Below are positions 56,251-64,000 of a stretch of 64,000 bases of DNA, one piece after another (within the stretch, counting starts at the first letter, position 1; each line of letters opens with the position of its first letter). This DNA is from Takakia lepidozioides (Eukaryota > Streptophyta > Takakiopsida > Takakiales > Takakiaceae), in assembly GCA_030704615.1 (NCBI GenBank), contig CM060732.1:9114001-9178000 (forward strand). Reading direction: 5' to 3'. The notes under the pieces were generated by a model. It saw only the letters and a list, made by a program, of their open reading frames with translations. It made no database searches and was not told where the DNA came from. A program made the position numbers and the translations under genes.

Positions 56251-59200
56251 CTACTCGATATTGCCAATGTCTCGCTGCAAAAGTGTCCGTACCTCACCAG
56301 GACCTAGTGTCACCTGGTGAATGATTTGGTCTCTTTTGGGATCACAATACATCGTGCACAAAAAGATGTAGTAAAGATGCTTGCAGGGAACCCATTTCCC
56401 TCTCTTTCCTAGAGCTTCCTCACGCATGCACACGAAGTCAGGACAGGTACACCCCGGAAAATTTCCCAAGGTCACCTGATAGGCCCTGTCGTGCAAAATA
56501 GACCCAGATGTGACCAAAGTGTAAACCCGTCCATACCCAGGTGAAGGTACTTCCATAGTTCCTGTTACCCGAGCCTGAAGTAGTCTGGCCGATTCCACCT
56601 TCGCATCGTGATCAGGCCCCGAAGCCACCCGATGCACTGTTTTGCCATTCCTTCTCATGGGATGCGAAGTATCGTCCAGAGGAGGTACCATAACAGCAAG
56701 GCCACCAAGAGTCGACGCCACAGATCGGTGCAGACGAAAGCCGACGTCCTCCAACTTGCCAATCTCCAGTGCTGTTAGGGAGGTTCCCACCCGCACTGGC
56801 CAAATGGTTGGTGGGGGAGGCTTAGCAATGCAGGAGTCGCGGACGGTACCATTCACACAGCGAGCCATATCGTCCGGGCAGAACCAGAATTTGTGCATCT
56901 TTGACTCCTTTGACATATATGGCCGAATCAAACCTGTGGACGTCGGAGCTGGAGTACCCGCCGAGCCTTTGGCTATCCTGGACTTACACTTTTCATAACT
57001 AATGGCCCTCACTGCAGCGCAGCCAACTCTAGACCCTGGAGTAGTTCGCTCGATGTGCCATTTGGAGTCAGCACAAGGTGACTCCTGCACTGCCCCCCTG
57101 TGGTCCTGCTGGAAACCCGCAATTACAGGGGTTGCAGGTAGCTCTGTGGAAGAGGAAGCACCAGCAGCCTCTTTCCTACTGGATGCCATGCTTTGTAGTG
57201 GAGAAATCTTGGGTACAGAGAAGTTGTCTCTGTCATGGCGATGTGAATCCCCATCTGATCCTGGAGGTGTATTTAGCTTGCGTTTGCAAGTCCCGAACCT
57301 TTCCTCTCCTTCCAGATGGGGCTCCCTTGATTGGAGAGGCGAGCCCATTGTGCACCTGTTCACTGCCTTTGCCATCTTCGTTGGATCCCCGGACCTTCTT
57401 GCAGCTCTCAGCATCAACTCTGTTGTATCTGGTCCCTTGCCCCCACATCGCCCCCTGAGGAAGTCACGATATCTTGTTTGTTGGGTTAGAGCTCGTACCA
57501 GATCATCTATTGTAGCAATGTACAGATCTCTTCCTGCTTTGCCAGATTGCTGCTTCCAGGCGGCGTGAACACTTTCTGCCAGATTGCAGGATGGCATGTC
57601 CGCAATGTCCTCAAGGGACATGTCCTATGAAAGGAAAATGAAAGAGCGTCATTCATGCAAGCGCGGACTGTTTTGGGAACAAGGAAAGAAATTGGGCACA
57701 TACAAGGGATTGCAGAGGTGAAAGGCAGCTTACAGTAGTCATGAAAGCCCCCCATTGCCTGTATCTGAAGTGCCAAAAGACCAACCAGTCTTCCAATTCT
57801 TTGACACCGTCCTGATCAGTAGCCCTTGACGAGAACCACCATGCTCTCACTATGTGGTACATGGTCTCAGCCTCTTCCATTGTAGTCACATTCTTGTACA
57901 TGAAGCAGAGCCTCATATGCTCCGCCTGCAGATCTCTTCTGATGCACCTCTTCGTATGTTTCTGCAGGGACTGAGTCCAGTGGAATAGACATGTGCGCTC
58001 CCTATTAGGCATGGGTACCTTTGGATCACCAGATCCAAAAACTCGGCGCACAGCGTTGAAGTTAGCCTGTGCACTATCCGCCATAAACCCGTTGAAATTT
58101 ATGCATGTATGTCCATTGGACTCCATGACTGAAAGCAAACAATTCCACATTATCATCTGGGACTCTGTATCTTCAGACTGCATGTCACAGATGGCAATTG
58201 TCATTATTCTTTGGTAGTTCGGGTCGTAAACATGGCAAGACATGGTTGTCCAGCCCTTCACTCGTTTGCAATGATCGAACATCATCCAGGTTTTCTCCAG
58301 ATCCCCCCCTTGTTGCATACATCTGGCCAGGCTGATGCCACTGCCCTCGCCCACCGTAGACATCTTGAACAAGTAAACCTTTGAAGACCCCTGACCCGGG
58401 AAGACGCTAGATTGGATAAAGTCATATTGACTTATGCACTTGAGCTCCATAATGTTGTCGATGGACCCTGTGTTTCTACCGCGCACTCTCAATGCATTCA
58501 CCTGATTCCTAATATTGGGGGAGCTCAACACGGAGAAGTGATCCATCACTGCATCCAAAGAAGCCCCCTCAAGTCTTGAGCTGCATTCGCTTCCCTGCCC
58601 AAGAATGTGCCTCTCTAGGAAACTTTTGCTGGCAGCCAGCGCTATGGCAGATGGTTTGGCTGAAGGGGACTTTGCAAACTCCAACACGACAAGCCCATGC
58701 GCCAACTCCACACTATCTCTGCAATCGCCGTGAGACACACGATGGTCGTGAGTCCCAAAATGAATGTAGGCTCGAGTCATGGTTTTGCAACGGTGAGTAA
58801 CGTAGTACATGCGAGCAGGGCAATGTGCAATGCAGGAGGGGGCCACCTTGCAGAACTTACAAACAAATGTATTGGCAGACGGTGGGGCACAGCCTGGGAT
58901 AAAAGGATTGTCGGAGAGTCCTTCCCACTCACTCTCATTTTTAGCACCGCTCTTCATGAAACGCTGGCAACTTGCATTCACACATCTCAGATGCCCCACA
59001 CAAACGCTCCTTCTGAATGTCAAGTTTACATCGTTGTGGATATTGGACATTTTGGTTCTGCACCATGGATGGCCATCATGCTTTTTATCCATTCCTTGCA
59101 AGAGACCTGAGAGGCCCCCAACACAAGTTGCAGGATTCAGCTCAAAGAGGATGTCACCGTCGAAGGAAGGTGGACGGAAAGGAACCCTTTTTGTTGCGAA

Positions 59201-59653
59201 TGAATCCCACAGTATCCCTGCGATCTCGTTTTTGGATCCTAGTTTTCCTGACAATGCTTTCAGATGTGGGATGACGCTAACGATTTCTTGAACATCGACA
59301 TCCCCTTCAGGAAGACTGTTCATGGGAGCCAATATTTCTGCCAATTCATCATCCGAGGAATCCGACAGTGTCACAAAAGTTGTTGAAGTGGTGTCCTTTT
59401 GCTTCACAGTCACATGCCGCTTTCCTTGAACGACAGAGGCAGCTGTCCTAGGAGTGACAATGGAGCCACCGGATTGTCTCCTTTTGCTTCGGAACACACG
59501 ATATTTTCCAGGAAGAACTCTCTGCTTGAACCTTGCTGCCAAAACATGCTCCTCCACCACAACAAAACCGTCATCTTCAACCGAGGCACTGAAAGGGCAA
59601 GGCTCTTCAGTATACTGAAACTCGGTGAAGGCCACGTCATTAGGAGAAGCCAT
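56251..59653 (-). CDS. MULE-like DDE transposase with SWIM zinc finger, two exons, intact
   Basis: Exon 1 59653-57734 (640 codons) and exon 2 57624-56251 join across a 109-bp GT/AG intron to 1,097 uninterrupted residues. Family role: cut-and-paste transposase of the Mutator-like type. Residues ~190-310 hold a Cys/His-rich zone (CVGHLRCVNASCQ, CKFCK, CPARMYYV, HFGTHDHRV) that may bind DNA. The core around 440-570: MMFDHCKR (first Asp), AICDMQSED (Glu/Asp), GFMADSAQANFNAVRRVFG (Asp), CLFHWTQSLQK. Exon 2 holds NLAESVHAAWKQ, a disordered linker and the SWIM finger CTCPDF...CKHLYYIFLC near the C-terminus. Gene ends LLQRDIGNIE. The ATG overlaps the end of the upstream coiled-coil frame. Unlike nearby elements it has no lesion, so it may be active or domesticated. 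Confidence 0.82.
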
Positions 59654-60593
59654 CGGAAATTGTATGCACACAATGCTCAAACATGGCATCCACATCAGCC
59701 CATGTGGTGAATCCAGTGTACTTCAACGTGAATACATCACGCACAGTGTGGTGCCTTTGCAAATTAGCAGAGATGCTATCTACACTTCGATTCGACAAAC
59801 GCGCTGCACGTTGGAGGGAGGACAGTGCTTCTTCTATCCATGTTTCCCGCGATGCTAGATGGCCCGCCCATGTCACCCAATTCCACCCTAGCTTGGTCAC
59901 GTTCCCCCACAAGCTGCTCTAATTCCTGTTCCTGGGCCGATGTAATTTGCACGGCTGAACATTCCCCAGTTTTCACTATGGGGTCCTTCCCTTTTCTTGC
60001 CCTCTCCGCCGCAAGTCTTTCTTCCTCAACCCTCGCCGGGTCCAGTTCAGGCGTTTCCACTTCATTCCCATGCCCGATTGAGTCAACCCCGTCGATGACG
60101 CAGTCAATGTCCATTGATGGCATATCCAAACGCGCCAATATGTCTTGCTCGTTGGTGATTGGCCTCGGGTCCTAAAGCACATCGCGTACGCTGTCGAGAG
60201 TCCCCAACCCCATTCTTTCCAGCAACTTTGCTATTTGCCACCGTTGCAAATGAACAATGTCCTGCAGGTCCTTGATGTGTTGTTCCTGTGCGGCCAACTG
60301 TTCCTCCAACGGAGAGGGTACCTCGCCCCCCTCCACCTCAGACATCGAAGGCCCGGCTGCGGAGACCTGTTGCGACGTATATTCTAGAGGTTGGCCCCCT
60401 GCACCTCCCACACCACCACTGCGTCTGCATTTCCTCCTTCTTCCACCTCATCGTTTCCATCCAACCGTATGATGTCATGCCCCTGACGTATATACAAGTT
60501 TGGGATATCAGAGAACATGTATAGTCTAGTACGCTGTCTCGCAGTGGCAGTTTGTTGGGGGATGCTAGAGTGTGAGCCCAGGACACGTGGCAT
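59640..60593 (-). pseudogene. Coiled-coil protein upstream of the transposase, frameshifted, one in-frame TAG
   Basis: Frame 1 60593-60384 (MPRVLGSH, LYMFSDIPNLYIRQGHDIIRL, an acidic EVEEGG patch). It shifts by one base near 60395 into frame 2 (GGQPLEYTSQQ) with a coiled coil EEQLAAQEQHIKDLQD...LQRWQIAKLLERM. TAG at 60172-60174, beyond which the same frame goes on DPRPITNEQDILARL and a charged helix EEERLAAERARKG, EQELEQLVGERDQ. After another shift near 59905 it ends LQRHHTVRDVFTLKYTGF and TISDGFS, whose last codons overlap the ATG of the transposase. Unrecognised family. It could be an accessory protein or an N-terminal part once joined to the transposase. Confidence 0.45.
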
Positions 60594-60661
60594 GATTTTG
60601 GGAAAGATGCGGCGTCTATTTCCGTGGAAGAGGACCCATTACCGCAGAAACACGTCTTCAT

Positions 60662-61159
60662 CCATATTTAACCTGCAACCCCAAACAGAAACCCCAACCC
60701 TTGTCAGCCGTAGGGACCCACCTCAACCCCGACAGTGAACCTCGCCATCCCGCCCCTGTGCATGATACTGCGCACTGACATCATCCATGGGACCATCCAT
60801 GCATGCAACATTCATCCACATGTCACATCCAATCTGGCTTCATCTATCCAAAAACATTCATCCTCCATCCATCCAACCAAATATTGGTGTGATGGCATAT
60901 GTCGAATGACTGTCTACTGGACTATGCACATATTCATCTTTGTTGAAAAACTTTTATTGAATGCACACGGTTGAATTGGAGAGCAATGTTTAGAAGGAAA
61001 ACACTTTCAAATTCGCAGGATGCGGGGGAGAGAATGTTTCAATGACGGGATGTGAATTTCATTGTAGTCTGTGCTCATTACAACGGATGGTGGGAAGAGA
61101 AATGGTGGTGCAACGGAAAACGGAGAGTGCGTCCCCTCATGTTCCATAAATGAATGCCC
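60662..61159. other. Spacer between methyltransferase-like gene and coiled-coil gene
   Basis: 500 bp with CATCCATCCA-type short repeats near 60780-60885. Presumably holds the 3' UTR of one gene and the promoter of the next. Nothing recognisable. Confidence 0.4.
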
Positions 61160-62239
61160 TCAAGTACATCCGTAGGTGGTGTCAACACTGCAAATGCTAC
61201 CACCTGAATCTGCTGAACTGCTAGGAGTACTGCAACCACCTGAAACTGCGGCACTATCATCTATGAAGACCTTTGCGCGGAGGTGCTTGAGCGTCTTCCT
61301 GGAACTCCAACGCAAGGGTGGGGGAGAAAGCACAGCTGCATGCACACGAGCAATGCCTTCCGCGTAGTCGGGAAGGACATAAATAGGAGGTGGGCTCCAC
61401 CACAAGTCCCTCAAGTATATGGAAGACAGGGGCAACGGGATTGCGTTAACATTCCTACAATCAGAAATGCACCATTTGGGTAATAATCAGACAACAGAAG
61501 GGGATGCGATAGAGAATATACACATGGATGAAATAGACAGAAAATGAACTTACTCACATGAAAAGTCATTGTCCAGGTCCTTGTCGTCTCCGTCGAGGAT
61601 ATCAATTTGCGCAGTGACATCCTTTGCACTGGAGGTAGACGAGCCCCCTTGCAACTCGGCGAGTAGGCCAGTGAAAATATCTGCATCTCCTTCCATACCA
61701 AACAAGTGCCTGCCACCTGCCTTGCAAGCATGGTAAGAAGCGCCTGCAAGAGACATAATGATGGAATTAGAGTTTTAGAATATTGAGTAAAGGACGTGCA
61801 GAAGAAAAGAAATCGATGACAAAGGCAAGAAGAAAAACCTGTGCCAAGAGTGAGATCTATGATGCGGGCCCCTGGCCGAGAACAACTCTCAATGATTGTT
61901 TGGATAAAAGCCGGGCTTTTTTCACGGGCCCCTCTCCAAGGCGTTCCATTTGGCTTTCGCAAACATACGTTGGAGTCCACATAGTTGTAGTGCATGTCAT
62001 CGACAACAGGATCGAACCTCTCGTTTATGAAACATCCTCCCCCATGAAGCTCGAACTCAACCACTGTGGTGGGAGTCGACAGTGGATGTACCCTCACGAG
62101 ACAGACGGCCTCAAATAGACGGGTCTGCGATGAAGAGGTCAATAATTAGTGAGAAATGTTTCATAGCACATCTGGGTGGGAGTGCAGATCCATTCCGGAT
62201 GGAACGGGTTCAGAGTCATTGCTCATGCACCGCCAAAAC

Positions 62240-62259
62240 TGAGTGCGCTGAAGCACTCA
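62240..62259. repeat. Palindrome of the same family, site 3
   Basis: TGAGTGCGCTGAAGCACTCA followed by ATTC, in the intron between exons d and c. One arm has a base changed. Confidence 0.7.
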
Positions 62260-63499
62260 ATTCAGGCAGTGCGAACAACATGACTTCATAACAGTCAGTA
62301 CAGTGGAACTTCAACAGAGAAGGCATAAAAATAAAGTATTTGAAACGTACCTTCTGCCCTGGGCAATCCCCCTTTGTCAGATATAGGCTGTTGACACAAT
62401 TCCAGGTCTTGATAATCCGCATCCCCGACGCTTTCAAGTAGCTTGCCAGCTCCCGACGACATCTCATCGTGACAGATTGTATGATAACAAGAACCCCTGC
62501 ATCGGAAAGGAAAAACTTGCAAAAGGAAAACACCCAACTCCAATACCTCTCGTCAAATTTGTTCCATGTTGGGTAGGTGTCACTGGGCAGAATATCCGGG
62601 ACTGGATGCCCGTCCGGAATGTCCACAATAACCATCTCCGAAGCAAACGGTTTCAGTGCACCATTCACCCAAGATTCCTTTCCCCTCCATGCCTGCAAGC
62701 AATATAGCGTGTAAGAAGGGAAAGATGTTTTATAAGCGACCTTTCTGATCCGAGCAAAAAAAAAAACAAAGGAAACAAAACTCAAACACATGCATGATAA
62801 TTGCTTACCGATTGGAGAAAAGCACAGAGCTTGTCCCATGTTTTGGAAGGATCACCACTGTAACTTGACTTCCTTGTCTCCATCATGGCCAGGAACCCGT
62901 CGTTTACCAGCTCGCACATGCCCGCAAAAATGATTCTAGATGGGTGCTCCATTGCATCGTAGGGCTCTTTAAGACCCTTTTTCTTTCGGTCAGGCTTTAT
63001 GGCTGGGGGTGGGGTCTGCAGTGGCCCCGGTTGCACCACGGACTCCATCTCATTATCATTCGAAGTGTTTTTCTGCCCCTTTACCTTCCCTTTCCCCTTG
63101 TCCTTTCTAGGCTTGACTGGCGTATTTGGTGCAAGAGGCTCTTTCTCAGCCAATATCCTCAAGTTTCTCTCGTGCAACTCCTTGTCCGTCAGAGGGGCCA
63201 AGGCCTCTGCATTGTCGTTTTGATTTCGGGTCACAAGCTCAGACCAAGGGCATCCAGACCGTGGGATATCCATATACTAGCAACAGTCTCGAAGATGCGA
63301 GGTCCCGTAATCCTTCAAAATCCTTGCAGTGTACATTGTCTGAGCGTTGGATGGATCACACCATAGGTCAATAAAGTGCGGGTGTCGACTCAGGTTCTGG
63401 CCTGGAATGAGAACGTTTTTGATGTACCTACACAATCAAAACAGAGGGAATATTAGTGAGTGGGGAAAGTGTGAGATAATTGTTTAAGGACCCCTTGAC

Positions 63500-63519
63500 T
63501 GAGTGCGCCAGCGCACTCA
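63500..63519. repeat. 20-bp palindrome TGAGTGCG..CGCACTCA, site 1
   Basis: TGAGTGCGCCAGCGCACTCA, preceded by CCCCTTGAC and followed by ATTTTTGG, in the intron between exons b and a of the methyltransferase-like gene. Confidence 0.85.
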
Positions 63520-63639
63520 ATTTTTGGTCTATCCAATCAGGCCCTACTTACAAGCCAGGGCAGGTGTGGTTCAGTACAGGATTGGATATTCGTATGTACA
63601 ATGAGAGCTTGGGAGACACAGAAGTGCCCACCCCTTTAC

Positions 63640-63659
63640 TGAGTGCGTCAGCGCACATA
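63640..63659. repeat. Palindrome of the same family, site 2
   Basis: TGAGTGCGTCAGCGCACATA, preceded by CCCCTTTAC and followed by GTTTTGGG, in the same intron, 140 bp from site 1. The flanks match as well, so this is more than a short chance palindrome. Confidence 0.75.
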
Positions 63660-64000
63660 GTTTTGGGACTGTTTATTCAAAAGAGCAGGGCTGCAACGAA
63701 ATCAAAACTTCGTGAGAAAAGAAAGAAGGGTGGGAAAAGAGTGTCAAGACGAACCTGTATAGAACCCTCTTCATGGCCTATTCTGATCCATGCTGCTGCT
63801 CGAAGTCGTTAGTGCGCGAGATGCCTCCCTCTTTGGCGAACTCCCTGAAGAAGCAAGTGCCGAAGCAAGCTGCTTTCCACTGGCGGACGTAGTCTTCTAG
63901 AGTATCCGTCGGTGGAGTCATAGTTATCTTGTAATCGTTCAGCTGTTTCTCCAGAACCAGCTGTGCCCGAGCCTCTATCTGCGCAAGAACAGTTCTACAA

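Larger units (their letters stand above)
61160..64000 (-). pseudogene. Amino-methyltransferase-like protein, six exons visible, two in-frame TAGs, 5' end outside
   Basis: Exons: a 63755 to beyond 64000, b 62809-63427, c 62351-62692, d 61839-62124, e 61554-61743, f 61160-61454. All borders are GT/AG with agreeing phases. Exon b: basic Lys-rich linker (KPRKDKGKGKVKGQK). Exon c: EMVIVDIPDGH in the place of a DPPY/DPPW catalytic motif, then LSDAGVLVIIQSV. Exons d/e: ARIIDLTLGTG joined to ASYHACKAGGRHLFGMEGDAD, an AdoMet-binding motif I like DxFxGxG with the acidic strand end. The order, DPPY-like first and AdoMet motif second, is that of beta-class N6-adenine/N4-cytosine methyltransferases. TAG at 63778-63780 and 63277-63279 interrupt it, with conserved-looking sequence on both sides. 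IPDG instead of PPY makes amino-methylation uncertain. Exon f ends Ser/Gly-rich. Confidence 0.6.

Noticed and set aside
61411-62142. Single long frame read as one exon through the methyltransferase-like exon d
   Set aside because: Consensus splice sites at 62124 and 61839 and phase agreement with exon e show that the tail of that frame is intron.

Overview
This is a eukaryotic nuclear window from a green plant lineage, most likely a transposon-rich streptophyte alga such as a charophyte. That placement is inference from gene content and architecture. The two clear host genes have many small spliced exons with GT/AG borders. The kinase has the C-terminal extension seen in plant CDKD, and a chromodomain Ty3/gypsy element carries a plant-type initiator-tRNA(Met) primer site. 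I see no rRNA, canonical tRNA gene, CRISPR array or prokaryotic operon.

Layout. (1) 1-3862: three stacked LINE fragments separated by (GA/TC)n tracts, one with a 5' inversion; they lie in the last visible intron of the next gene. (2) 3874-8284 minus: CDK7/CDKD-type CDK-activating kinase, six exons visible, last exon outside the window. (3) 8285-8994: short divergent promoter with an E2F-type site. (4) 8995-14922 plus: RAD17 checkpoint clamp loader, eleven exons that join to an uninterrupted 693-codon frame, with a tRNA-derived SINE in an intron. (5) 15-32.7 kb: mostly non-coding DNA with retroposon ends, a TIR element, another LINE copy, a set of related low-complexity ORFs and exon-like pieces of an unrecognised gene. 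(6) 32.7-54 kb: a nest of transposons. A hAT transposase gene in three pieces is split by a young chromodomain gypsy element (36037-43008, TSD GGAGT) and by an older gypsy element (43431-52442). The older one carries a PHD finger after its integrase and a remnant of a C5-DNA-methyltransferase domain, and lacks reverse transcriptase. Arrays of GCGACCACC hairpins lie inverted at the two ends of the hAT. (7) 55-56 kb: a degenerate ~125-bp tandem repeat. (8) 56.2-64 kb, all minus: an intact spliced 1,097-aa MULE-like transposase with a SWIM finger, a broken coiled-coil ORF ending over the transposase start codon, and a six-exon gene for an amino-methyltransferase-like protein with two in-frame TAG codons. 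Palindromes of one family recur in the introns and flank of this cassette.

How the parts relate. The CDKD kinase (CDK T-loop and RNA polymerase II CTD phosphorylation) and RAD17 (loading of the 9-1-1 clamp at damaged DNA) are cell-cycle genes sharing one promoter region. The rest is transposon sediment. Its decay pattern (LTR substitutions all transitions; premature stops mostly TAG) suggests cytosine methylation and deamination. Most interesting for follow-up: the PHD-plus-methyltransferase gypsy element, the MULE/coiled-coil/methyltransferase cassette with its palindromes, the twin-primed LINE and its TC-rich targets, and the E2F-marked divergent promoter.
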